Below, piece after piece: positions 51,685 to 60,742 of a stretch of DNA of 64,000 nt. The translations under genes were made by a program, and so were the position numbers. Source of the stretch: an uncultured Ardenticatenia bacterium (GTDB lineage: Bacteria; Chloroflexota; Anaerolineae; 4572-78; NAK82); assembly GCA_937127125.1 (NCBI GenBank), contig CAKZLO010000034.1, positions 329,257 through 393,256 on the forward strand, written 5' to 3'. The notes under the pieces were generated by a model, which saw only the letters and a list, made by a program, of their open reading frames with translations, had not been told where the DNA came from and did no database searches. Positions within the stretch are counted from its first letter, which is position 1; every line of letters begins with the position of its first letter.

Positions 51685-54546
51685 ATGACAGTGACGCTTA
51701 CGATCAACGGCCAGAAGGTGACAACAGCAGAAGGTTCTACGATACTGGAGGCAGCACGCAGCGCAGGTATTTACATTCCCACACTGTGCCACCACCCCGA
51801 TTTGAGCAATGTGGGAGCCTGTCGCATATGCGTCGTGGAGGTGGTTGGAGCACGCAATCTGCAGACGGCCTGCACGACTCCCATTGCAGAGGGCATGGTA
51901 GTGTACACCGATAGTGAGATTGTGCGCGCTACCCGCCGCTTTGTGTTGGAGATGCTACTGAGCGATCATCCAAACGATTGTATGACGTGTGAAGTGAGCG
52001 GTGACTGCGAGCTGCAGGATCTGGTCTATGATTACGGCGTGAAATGGCCAGAGCACAAGGGTAAACGCCACAATTGGGAGATCGATCCAGATCCTAACCC
52101 GTTCGTTTTCATCGATCGCAATAAGTGTATCCTGTGTGGCCGTTGTGTCCGTGCGTGCGCCGAGATACAGAATCGCGATGTATGGAACTTTGCACATCGC
52201 GGGTTCAGGACCAAGCTGGTAGCAGGCGCCGATCAGTTCATGCTGGATGCACGGTGTGAGAGCTGTGGCCAGTGTGTCGCCTATTGCCCGGTGGGTGCGC
52301 TGTATGACAAGATGAGCCTCGGCAAGGGGCGCGCTAACCAGGTTCAAAAGGTGCGTACGACCTGTTCATATTGTGGTGTGGGATGCAACTTTGACCTCAA
52401 CGTGCGTGATGGGCGAATCGTCCGGGTGACCAGCGCTCCCGATGCGCCAGTCAACGGGATGGCGCTATGCGTAAAGGGACGCTATGGCTATGACTATGTG
52501 CACCATCCCGATCGGCTCACGGCACCGTTAGTGCGGGCACGTTGGCTGCAGGGTGTAGAGGAGAAGCTGAAAGGCGGCGAATGGCAGGTTTTCGTGCCGC
52601 AGGGTAATGGCCGAGATGGGGGCGATGGATCGGATCACCTTACTGTCACCCCGGATACATTCATCCAAACAGACTGGGACACTGCGCTGGATGTGGTGGC
52701 GCGCAAGTTCGCCGAAGAGAAACGCCTTCACGGCTCGGGAGCTTTTGGCATGCTGGCCTCCGCCAAATGTACTAACGAGGAGAACTATCTGTTTAACAAG
52801 TTTGCGCGTCAGATATTAGGTACCAATACAATTGACCACTGCGCGCGGCTTTGACATAGCTCCACTGTCACCGGTCTGGTGACCAGCTTCGGGAGTGGGG
52901 CAATGACCAACACTATTGCGGATATCACGACGCAGAGCAAGTGTATCTTCATCATTGGCAGCAATACAACCGAGCAGCATCCTGTGATTGGTATTAAGGT
53001 GCGACGTGCCAAGCGCTATCTGGGTGCGAAGTTGGTCGTGGCGGATCCGCGCCGTATTGATATCGCCGACTATGCCGATCTGTACATCCGCCACAAGCCG
53101 GGCACCGATATAGCTCTACTCAACGGACTGATGCATATTATCATCCGAGAAAGTTGGCACGATCAGGAGTTCATCGCTACGCGTACCGAGGGCTTTGAGG
53201 AGCTGAAAGCAACGGTCGAAAAGTACACGCCTCAGATGGTCAGCGAGATCACAGGGGTGCCGGTCGAACAGCTGGAAGCAGCAGCACGTATGCTGGCAGA
53301 GAATCGGCCAGGTGCCTTGCTCTACGCTATGGGGATCACGCAGCATACGGTGGGTGTCCTGAATGTGATGAGCTGTGCCAACCTTCAAATGCTGCTGGGC
53401 AATATTGGCAAGCCGGGAAGTGGTCTCAATCCGCTGCGCGGTCAGAGCAATGTGCAGGGTGCATGCGATATGGGGGGTCTGCCCAACTACTATCCGGGAT
53501 ATCAGCGGGTGAACGATCCAGCCGTACGGCAGAAATTCGAACAAGCATGGGGGGTGTCGTTGTCCGATCAGGTTGGGCTGACGGTGACCGAGATGGTGGA
53601 CGCGGCAGGGCGTGGCGACATCCGTTGTCTATACATCATTGGCGAAGATCCAATGACTAGCGAGCCAGATCTCAACCACGTGCGTCATGCATTGGAAAAC
53701 ACCCATTTCCTGGTGGTTCAGGAGCTCTTTATGACTGGTGCAGCGGAGTGTGCCGATGTCATCCTACCAGCTGCGAGCTTCGCTGAGAAGGAGGGCACCT
53801 TTACCAACACCGAACGGCGCATCCAGCGTGTGCGTCAGGCGATCGAGCCCCCGGGTGAAGCGCGTCCAGATGCATGGATCATTGTGCAATTGGCCAAGCG
53901 TATGCTGGCGTTGGGTGCAGTGTCGCCACGTGACGATGCGCCATATGCCGGATGGGACTACTGGGGTGTCAGTGATGTGATGCGCGAGATTAATACGCTC
54001 ACACCTATTTACGCTGGAGTCACCTACCAGCGTCTCGAGGAAGGCGCGCAATTGCATTGGCCAGTGCCTGATGAACATTATCCTGGTACACCCATTTTGC
54101 ACGTCAACAAGTTTAGTCGGGGATTAGGCAAGTTTGCAGCGGTTGATCATATGCCCCCGGCCGAGCTCCCGGACGATGAGTATCCTTTCATCTTGACCAC
54201 TGGACGTGTCCTTTACCATTGGCATGGCGGTGCAATGACCCGTCGTGCGCGCAACTTGAAGACAATGTACCCTGAGGCTATGATAGAAATCCACCCTCAC
54301 GATGCGCGTAAAGTGGGTATTCGTGATCGCCAGCTGGTCAAGCTCGCTTCAAGGCGTGGGGAGATTGTCTCGCGCGCGCTGGTAACAGACCGTGCTGCGC
54401 CTGGACTAGTTTTTGCCACATTTCATTTCCCGGAGTCTGCAGCAAACTTCTTGACCAATCCGGCCTTGGATCCACTAGCGAAGATCCCTGAGTATAAAGT
54501 GTGTGCGGTTAAGGTTGTGCCGATGCCAGATGATCAGCGGCTGTGA
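51685..54546 (+). CDS. fdhA: Selenocysteine formate dehydrogenase, NuoG-like N-terminus (FdhA/FdhF2)
   Basis: 953 residues when UGA 52852-52854 is read as Sec390; otherwise it would be cut into 389 and about 555 residues. N-terminal [2Fe-2S] domain (1-80), His/Cys cluster (CMTCEVSGDCELQ), [4Fe-4S] pair CILCGRCVRACAE and CESCGQCVAYCPVG, MopB cluster CSYCGVGCNFDLNV, then the catalytic domain: Sec in DHCARL-U-HSSTVTGL, the position of Sec140 in E. coli FdhF, and the C-terminal molybdopterin-binding domain with RVLYHWHGGAMTRR and TFHFPESAANFLTNPA. It oxidises formate to CO2 or the reverse at Mo or W. A Gly/Asp-rich insert (about 300-315, NGRDGGDGSD) is unusual. Last structural gene of module 3. 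Confidence 0.97.
52852..52900 (+). promoter_or_regulatory. UGA (Sec) codon and SECIS element of fdhA
   Basis: UGA 52852-52854. Upper stem GTCACC (52867-52872)/GGTGAC (52878-52883), perfect 6 bp, with loop GGTCT; lower stem CTCCACT (52860-52866)/AGTGGGG (52894-52900), 7 bp with one G-T pair. The loop starts 18 bases after UGA and has the same GGUCU bases as E. coli fdhF, which contact SelB. Confidence 0.93.
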
Positions 54547-54606
54547 AAAGGGGAAGGGAGGAATTCCCCCCATTCAAACTTTGTCACCTTGGTCTAAGGG
54601 AAGAGG

Positions 54607-54969
54607 ATGCGCCTAAGAGAAATTATCGCTATTACTCAAGCGCGTACGTACACGCCCAACATCAATCCAGAACGCGAAGTGGCCCATGCTTTTGCTTCTG
54701 ATCTGATGAGCGATGTGCTGTGCTATGACGTGACGCATGGCCTGCTGATCACTGGTCTCACTAACCCTCAGATGTTGCGCACTGCAGATGTGGCTGATGT
54801 GAGCGCGGTTTTGGTCGTTCGTGATAAACAGCCGCCGCCGGAGACGATCAAGCTGGCACAGGAATTGGGTATTCCATTGCTTGGTACCCACTTCACCATG
54901 TTTGAAGCATGTGGACTGCTATTTCAAGCTGGCTTGCAGCCATGTCGGTGGCGTAATGGGGCGTGTTAG
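54607..54969 (+). CDS. DRTGG-domain protein (second copy)
   Basis: 120 residues, same fold as the gene at 36258: AFASDLMSDVLCYDVTHGLL, DVSAVLVVRDKQPPPETIKLA. It follows fdhA by 60 bases and ends the formate dehydrogenase operon. AAGAGG just before ATG. The two DRTGG genes bracket the NuoE/NuoF modules. Confidence 0.75.
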   Translation: MRLREIIAITQARTYTPNINPEREVAHAFASDLMSDVLCYDVTHGLLITGLTNPQMLRTADVADVSAVLVVRDKQPPPETIKLAQELGIPLLGTHFTMFEACGLLFQAGLQPCRWRNGAC

Positions 54970-55020
54970 ACTGGGCCCTTCCCTGTGATGTCCAGGATCA
55001 TCGGTTTTATTGTATGGAAT

Positions 55021-55038
55021 TTGTGATAAATATCACGG
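55021..55038 (+). promoter_or_regulatory. Rex/CRP-like palindrome before nfnA
   Basis: TTGTGATAAATATCACGG, with perfect GTGATA/TATCAC palindrome. It lies 55 bases before the start codon and probably overlaps the -10 of the nfnAB promoter. Fourth member of the set. Confidence 0.65.
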
Positions 55039-55092
55039 ACAGTCGCGTGGCAGAGCACGTATGTTGAGCTTAGCGTGATAGAGGAGACATTT

Positions 55093-55980
55093 ATGAACCG
55101 AATTCTGGAGAAGCAAGTTCTCAGCGATGTAACCAAGCTGATGGTAGTGGAAGCGCCACTTATTGCGCGCAAAGCTCAAGCGGGCCAGTTTGTCATCGTG
55201 CGCATCAGTGAGCGTAGTGAGCGCATTCCATTGACTATCGCTGACTTCGACCGTGAAGCAGGCACGATTACGTTGATCTTCCAGCAGGTGGGCAAGTCGA
55301 CTGAAGAGATGGCTACACTGGAGGTGGGAGATCATTTTGCCACGGTGGTGGGGCCATTGGGGCGTCCCACCGAAATCGAACGTTATGGCACGGTGGTATG
55401 TGTGGGCGGCGGTGTGGGTATTGCACCTATCTATCCTATCGCACGTGCACTAAAAGAGGCAGGCAATACCGTTATCTCAATCATTGGCGCGCGCACACGC
55501 GCTTACTTGTTCTGGGAAGATCGCATGCGTGCGGTTTCTGACGAGCTCATCATCTGTACCGACGATGGTTCCTATGGCCGTAAGGCACTGGTCACCGAAC
55601 CGCTCAAAGAGCTCTTGGAGACACGTGGCAACGAGATTGCACGTGTCTGGGCCATTGGTCCAACTATCATGATGAAATTCGTGTCGCTGACCACCAAGCC
55701 TTTCAATGTGCCCACAATTGTGAGTCTGAACACTATTATGGTGGATGGCACCGGGATGTGTGGTGGCTGCCGGGTGGAGCTGACCAGCGGGCAACGATTC
55801 GTGTGTGTGGACGGTCCAGAGTTCGATGGCCATCAGGTCAATTGGGACAACTTGCTGGCGCGCGTCCAATTCTATCGGGAACAAGAACGGCTGGCGCTTG
55901 AGCATTGGCGGCATAAATGTCGCTTGGAGGAAGTCGTCGCGCAGGAGGAAGCTCGCACATCTGTCGCAACTGGAAGGTAA
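55093..55980 (+). CDS. nfnA: NADH-dependent ferredoxin:NADP+ oxidoreductase, small subunit
   Basis: 295 residues. Ferredoxin-reductase fold with FAD part (RIPLTIADFDREAGTITLIF), NAD part (VCVGGGVGIAPIYPIARAL, WAIGPTIMMKF) and C-terminal [2Fe-2S] site in VDGTGMCGGCRV with a later Cys in RFVCVDGPEFDGH. Such subunits pair with NfnB and bifurcate electrons from NADPH to ferredoxin and NAD+, or the reverse. Sulfide dehydrogenase SudB has the same fold, so SudAB is an alternative name. ATG 55093 has GAGGAG six bases upstream. Confidence 0.92.
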   Translation: MNRILEKQVLSDVTKLMVVEAPLIARKAQAGQFVIVRISERSERIPLTIADFDREAGTITLIFQQVGKSTEEMATLEVGDHFATVVGPLGRPTEIERYGTVVCVGGGVGIAPIYPIARALKEAGNTVISIIGARTRAYLFWEDRMRAVSDELIICTDDGSYGRKALVTEPLKELLETRGNEIARVWAIGPTIMMKFVSLTTKPFNVPTIVSLNTIMVDGTGMCGGCRVELTSGQRFVCVDGPEFDGHQVNWDNLLARVQFYREQERLALEHWRHKCRLEEVVAQEEARTSVATGR

Positions 55981-55991
55981 CACTACGAGCT

Positions 55992-57395
55992 ATGCCCAAG
56001 AAAGAAATTGTTCCGAAAAAGACACCTATGGCGGAGCAACCGCCAGCAGAACGTATTCACAACTTTAACGAAGTGCCCTACGGATATACCCCTGAGGAAG
56101 CCATCGCTGAAGCGCGGCGTTGCCTGGAGTGCAAGAATCCGCGCTGTGTCGAGGGGTGTCCTGTGGGCATCGACATTCCTGGTTTCTTGAAGTTGATCGC
56201 CGAGGGCGATTTCCAGGGAGCAGCCAACTTGATTCACCAAGCAAATGCGCTGCCGGCTATCACTGGCCGTGTGTGCCCTCAGGAGACCCAGTGCGAAGTG
56301 GTGTGTGCACTCTGCAAGAAGTATGAACCGGTTGCAATTGGTCGTTTGGAGCGCTTTGTAGCCGATTGGGAGGCAGCACAAGGGGTATTGCCGGTGCCAC
56401 CGCTACCGCCCCCTACTGGTAAGAAGGTGGCGGTGGTAGGTTCCGGCCCAGCTGGTATTACTGTCGCCGCAGACCTTGCTAAGATGGGGCACGAAGTGAC
56501 CATCTTCGAAGCATTACACGAACCAGGGGGTGTGTTGATATATGGTATCCCTGAGTTTCGTCTGCCCAAGGAGATTGTGCGGCGTGAGGTGGATTATGTG
56601 CGCCGGCTGGGTGTTAAGATCGTCACCGACTTTGTGGTGGGTCGCACTGCTACGCTGGAGGAGCTGTTGCAGGAATTTGACGCTGTCTTCCTGGGTACGG
56701 GGGCCGGTTTGCCGTGGTTTCTCAACATTCCAGGCGAGAATCTCAGCGGTGTTTATTCTGCCAATGAGTACCTGACCCGAGTTAACTTGATGAAGGCATA
56801 TCTTTTTCCAGAGTATGACACTCCAGTGGCCCGAGGGCGGCGAGTCGTCACTATTGGAGGTGGTAATGTGGCGATGGACGCGGCACGTACAGCATTGCGC
56901 ATGGGTGCTGAAGAGTCGATCATCGTCTATCGACGTTCGCGCGAAGAAATGCCCGCCCGCTTGGAAGAGATCCATCACGCCGAGGAAGAGGGGGTGCAGT
57001 TTATGCTGTTGACTACTCCTATCGCTTTTCACGGCGATGAGCAAGGACGGGTCAAGGAGCTAGAGTGTCTGAGGAATGAGCTGGGCGAGCCGGATGAATC
57101 AGGGCGCCGCCGCCCAGTCGCGATCCCTGGCAGCAACTTCCGCATCCCTTGTGATCTTGCCATTATCGCTATCGGCCAGAGTCCCAATCCTCTCATTCCT
57201 ACTACTACACCGCAACTCAAGATTGGCAAGGGTGGGGTAGTGATTGTGGATGAGAAGACGATGAAAACCTCAATTAAAGGCGTCTTTGCAGGAGGCGACG
57301 TGGCGACTGGTGGCGCCACGGTGATCTTGGCGATGGGGCATGCGCGCATCGCTGCCAAAGCGATTGACGAGTATCTGAGAACTGGTGAATGGTGA
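55992..57395 (+). CDS. nfnB: NADH-dependent ferredoxin:NADP+ oxidoreductase, large subunit (GltD/SudA-like)
   Basis: 467 residues. N-terminal Fer4_20 region with two [4Fe-4S] clusters (CLECKNPRCVEGCPVG and CPQETQCEVVCALC), FAD site VAVVGSGPAGITVAADL with EPGGVLIYGIPEFRLPK, NADPH site TIGGGNVAMDAARTAL and YRRSREEMPA, then AGGDVATGGATVILAMGHAR. Bifurcating FAD is bound by this subunit in known NfnAB. ATG 55992 lies 12 bases after nfnA. It is a paralogue of the C-terminal half of the NuoF-GltD fusion at 39130. Confidence 0.93.
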   Translation: MPKKEIVPKKTPMAEQPPAERIHNFNEVPYGYTPEEAIAEARRCLECKNPRCVEGCPVGIDIPGFLKLIAEGDFQGAANLIHQANALPAITGRVCPQETQCEVVCALCKKYEPVAIGRLERFVADWEAAQGVLPVPPLPPPTGKKVAVVGSGPAGITVAADLAKMGHEVTIFEALHEPGGVLIYGIPEFRLPKEIVRREVDYVRRLGVKIVTDFVVGRTATLEELLQEFDAVFLGTGAGLPWFLNIPGENLSGVYSANEYLTRVNLMKAYLFPEYDTPVARGRRVVTIGGGNVAMDAARTALRMGAEESIIVYRRSREEMPARLEEIHHAEEEGVQFMLLTTPIAFHGDEQGRVKELECLRNELGEPDESGRRRPVAIPGSNFRIPCDLAIIAIGQSPNPLIPTTTPQLKIGKGGVVIVDEKTMKTSIKGVFAGGDVATGGATVILAMGHARIAAKAIDEYLRTGEW

Positions 57396-57949
57396 GCATC
57401 ACCCCCTATGCGAGGTGTCCACGTCATCTGTGCACTTCACGAATGAGCAAGGACGCGGAACGACAGGTTTGGTGCGCATGCTGTATGTGGTACAGGTGTT
57501 CATGTGTTACTGGGATAGAGTGACACCAGTATCCCCTATGAGCGCTGGCGCAGGTTCCCAGTATATATAAGTCTTGTTCGATGCGTTGGCGGATATCACG
57601 GGGTCTCCTCTGGCTGGAGGGTACACAGCGTGAGGTTACCTGCCCGTAGTTCGCTTATCTGGCACGTCGGGCTCACCGATCGTGTGTGGAGGACCTGTGC
57701 AATGGACGCCGAACAAACCTGCTCTTGACCCCAAGTTGAGTTCAGCTACCTTGGACACCCCTCTTCTTATGGCTCTGGGAGCGCGCGGACGGCTTGGGCA
57801 CACGACCTCACCGTATGTGTCCAGATGTTCCATGTCTTGTGGAACAGACGTGGTATAATCCCATTAGTGCGTTGCGCCTTCTTACTAGTCGAGGGCTAAG
57901 AAGTGGGATTAGGTAAGAGTACAGAACGGTTCTTGCAGAGGCAGTTATC
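57396..57949. other. Intergenic region after nfnB
   Basis: About 550 bases without a convincing gene. Inverted repeat TACTGGGA (about 57508)/TCCCAGTA (about 57555) and an inner GGGATA/TATCCC could form a hairpin behind nfnB, but without a T-run. An extended -10 TGGTATAAT ends at 57859 and probably serves the lipoprotein gene at 57950. Confidence 0.45.
57851..57859 (+). promoter_or_regulatory. Extended -10 promoter of the solute-binding protein gene
   Basis: TGGTATAAT at 57851-57859, an extended -10 with perfect TATAAT, about 90 bases before the start codon. No -35 hexamer at the usual place. Confidence 0.5.
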
Positions 57950-59329
57950 GTGGTCTTGCGTGTAAGGTGCTGGTTGGTTGGGGCAGCGATTTCTGTGGCT
58001 GTGCTCTCAACAGTCGGTTGTAGTGCGTCGCAGCCAGCTGTGCCGGTTAGCCCGACTGTGTCAGTCACACCAGTGGTGGACACCATCTTGCCGCACGATG
58101 TCTTTGCGGCGACAGCCATTGCCCCGCCCTCTCCTGTCCCTGCTAACTCAGTTCAGCCGACCGCTCAAGCGTTGAACGAGACGACACCCGGTACGAGCAT
58201 CACACTGACTCTATGGACAATAGGGCCCGTTTCTCCCGAAGCAACAGGTAAAGCAGGGGAGGCATTTGCCCAAGGCATTCGATCTTTCGAGAGGCGCTAT
58301 CCCAATGTGACTGTCGTGGTGAAACTGAAGAACGAAACAGGCAAGGGAAGCGTGCTGGACTATATGCGTACTGCTTCGCAGGTCGCTCCCAGTGTATTAC
58401 CGGATGTGGTTGTGATCAGTCTCGACGAGCTGGCAGCAGCTGGGCGCGCAGGTGTACTCACTCCTCTGGACACGCTAGTTGCGCCTGGCTTGATCAACGA
58501 CTTGCTCCCTGGAGCGCGCGCGGCCGGCAGCGTGAACGGACAGCTCATGGGCATGCCTTTTGAGGCAGACCTGGAACACATCGTTTTTAGTGCCGACAAG
58601 GTCACTGCGCCTCCTCTGACCTGGAAAGATGTGTTAAACACAGGGGTGATTTATCGCTTTCCGGCAAGGGGGGTCAATGGCTTGGTCAACGACTGCTTCC
58701 TGATCCAATATCTCAGCGCTGGGGGGCATTTGCTGGACGAGGATGGCAAGCCTGTGCTTGACGAGGCCATTCTGGCATCTGTGCTGGATTACTATCTGCG
58801 CGGTGTACGGGCCGGGGTAATCCCTTTGGACGTGCTTGAGGCTGCTACCACCGATGACCTGTGGCCCTGGTACGTAAGTAGTCGCTACGGGGTCGTTCAC
58901 GTGCGTGCGCAACGATATATGAGAGAACGCCTGCAGCTGGGGTGGAGCCAATTCGCTGCTATTCCTACCCGCGAAGGCAAGCCGTTAACACTTGTGCATG
59001 GCCGCGCCCTTGCTATTACGGCGCGAGATCCTTCCCAGCAGGCTATTGCAGCTCGTATGATCGAATGGTTGCTGCAACCGGACAACGCCGTCGTGTGGAA
59101 TCAGGTTACCTTTTCTGTGCCGACACGCTATGCTACTCTGCAGCGTCTGGGCAATGACACTTACTTGGATTTCCTGCGTCAACAGATGGAAGTCGCGTTA
59201 CCCACACCTTCCTTCCTCCAATATGACCAAATAGGGCGTGTGTTGCAACAGGCTGTAGTTGAAGTGTTAAGTGGCGATGCTACGCCGGAGGAAGCAGCAG
59301 CAAGGGCAGTGAACGCATTGACGCGGTAG
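57950..59329 (+). CDS. ABC transporter solute-binding lipoprotein (family 1)
   Basis: 459 residues. Signal peptide ending in a lipobox-like STVGC (Cys24), a Pro/Thr/Ser-rich linker to about 85, then a family-1 binding fold: SITLTLWTIGPVSPEATG, FERRYPNVTVVVKL, LPDVVVISLDELAAAGRAG and a C-terminal part with ALAITARDPSQQAIAARMIEWL. Similar proteins bind oligosaccharides. No permease or ATPase genes are adjacent, so its transporter is elsewhere or shared. GTG start, GAGG about 8 bases upstream. Confidence 0.85.
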   Translation: MVLRVRCWLVGAAISVAVLSTVGCSASQPAVPVSPTVSVTPVVDTILPHDVFAATAIAPPSPVPANSVQPTAQALNETTPGTSITLTLWTIGPVSPEATGKAGEAFAQGIRSFERRYPNVTVVVKLKNETGKGSVLDYMRTASQVAPSVLPDVVVISLDELAAAGRAGVLTPLDTLVAPGLINDLLPGARAAGSVNGQLMGMPFEADLEHIVFSADKVTAPPLTWKDVLNTGVIYRFPARGVNGLVNDCFLIQYLSAGGHLLDEDGKPVLDEAILASVLDYYLRGVRAGVIPLDVLEAATTDDLWPWYVSSRYGVVHVRAQRYMRERLQLGWSQFAAIPTREGKPLTLVHGRALAITARDPSQQAIAARMIEWLLQPDNAVVWNQVTFSVPTRYATLQRLGNDTYLDFLRQQMEVALPTPSFLQYDQIGRVLQQAVVEVLSGDATPEEAAARAVNALTR

Positions 59330-59339
59330 GTGACGTGCT

Positions 59340-60725
59340 ATGAATGAGGTAATACGCACGATGCGTCAGCATGCTTGGCACATCATCCGTGCTGCTCTTC
59401 GGGCAGTAGATCCCGCCATTGCTGTACAGCGTCATCTGTGCCTGGAGGGTGATAAGCTGCTCCTGCATGAGGCACCGGATGGAGAAGTTCACGTCTATGA
59501 CTTGAGACAGTTTGACCGGGTGATTGTAGTTGGTGGTGGGAAAGCTGCCACACCCATGGCCCAGGCAATTGCAGCAATCCTGGGCCGGAGATTGACCCAT
59601 GGACTGGTTATTGTAAAGCGTGGCTATCTGGAGCATAACATTGGCCCGAAGGCCATTGAGCTCGTCGAAGCTGGCCATCCAGTACCCGACCAAGCTGGTA
59701 TAGATGCAGCCCAGCGTATGGTGGAGCTATTGCAGCAAGCGACAGCGCGTGACCTGGTGATTTGTCTGATCTCTGGCGGTGCCTCCGCACTTATGACCAT
59801 GCCGGCACCGGGTATCTCGCTGAAGGATGTGCAGACGCTTACGCGCATATTGCTCGCCTGTGGCGCTACCATCCGCGAGATCAATGCTATCCGCAAGCAC
59901 ATTTCACAGCTCAAAGGTGGTCAATTGGTGCGATGGGCTGCTCCTGCCCCGGTGATCAGTCTCATTTTGTCGGATGTGGTCGGCGACCCATTGGATGTGA
60001 TCGCCTCTGGGCCTACGGTGCCTGACCACACCACCTTCACTGATGCTTGGTCTGTGTTGGAGCGCTATGGTATCGTAGACCAAGTCCCTCAATCGATTGT
60101 GGCACATATACGCGCCGGTATGCAGGGCGTGATCGCCGAAACACCCAAACCGGGTGATCCTATCTTTGCGCGAGTGCGCAACGTGATTGTCGGAAGCAAT
60201 CGCGCTGCTGCGCGTGCCGCTGTGGTGGCGGCTCGGGAGCTCGGTTATAACACATTGCTATTGAGCACCTTCCTAGAAGGTGAAGCACGTGAGGTTGGTA
60301 AGGTGCTGGCTGGTCTGGCAAAGGGGGTGGCATGCGGTGAAACCAGCTTCCCACCCGCTCTCGCATTGCAGTTACCCGCTTGCCTTGTCCTCGGCGGCGA
60401 GACGACTGTCACGCTGCGTGGAAATGGTTGTGGCGGTCGCAATCAAGAGATGGCTCTCGCTGCTGCTATTGCGTTGGATGGTTGGTCAAATGTGCTGGTG
60501 ACTTGCCTCGCCACTGATGGCAACGATGGACCAACCGACGCCGCAGGTGCCTTTGCGGATGGGGGAACAGTGCAGCGTGCTGCTGCGCTGGGTTTAGATG
60601 CAGCTGACTATCTCATGCGCAATGACGCCTATGCCTTCTTTGCACCACTAGGCGACTTGCTGATCACCGGTCCGACGCACACCAATGTGAATGATTTGAC
60701 AATTATCCTGGTGGGAAATCCTTGA
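59340..60725 (+). CDS. Glycerate 2-kinase (MOFRL/DUF4147 family)
   Basis: 461 residues. Phosphorylates D-glycerate to 2-phosphoglycerate with ATP. N-terminal DUF4147 domain with VIVVGGGKAATPMAQAI, ICLISGGASALM and INAIRKHISQLKGGQL; C-terminal MOFRL domain with GCGGRNQEMALAAAIAL and ATDGNDGPTDAAGAF. All family signatures are intact. Starts 10 bases after the lipoprotein gene, so probably co-transcribed. Confidence 0.93.
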   Translation: MNEVIRTMRQHAWHIIRAALRAVDPAIAVQRHLCLEGDKLLLHEAPDGEVHVYDLRQFDRVIVVGGGKAATPMAQAIAAILGRRLTHGLVIVKRGYLEHNIGPKAIELVEAGHPVPDQAGIDAAQRMVELLQQATARDLVICLISGGASALMTMPAPGISLKDVQTLTRILLACGATIREINAIRKHISQLKGGQLVRWAAPAPVISLILSDVVGDPLDVIASGPTVPDHTTFTDAWSVLERYGIVDQVPQSIVAHIRAGMQGVIAETPKPGDPIFARVRNVIVGSNRAAARAAVVAARELGYNTLLLSTFLEGEAREVGKVLAGLAKGVACGETSFPPALALQLPACLVLGGETTVTLRGNGCGGRNQEMALAAAIALDGWSNVLVTCLATDGNDGPTDAAGAFADGGTVQRAAALGLDAADYLMRNDAYAFFAPLGDLLITGPTHTNVNDLTIILVGNP

Positions 60726-60742
60726 GTAGAGGATCACTTCGC

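Noticed and set aside
51685-54546. Formate dehydrogenase as pseudogene or two separate genes
   Set aside because: The UGA stands exactly at the catalytic Sec position and is followed by a SECIS hairpin; the frame continues without shift.
37536-54546. Respiratory complex I operon
   Set aside because: NuoE, NuoF and NuoG-like genes are present but no membrane subunits (NuoA, H, J-N) or NuoB/C/D; HoxY/HoxH and FdhA are the catalytic partners.
57385-57833. Small frames on both strands after nfnB
   Set aside because: Short, no ribosome sites and no recognisable domain.
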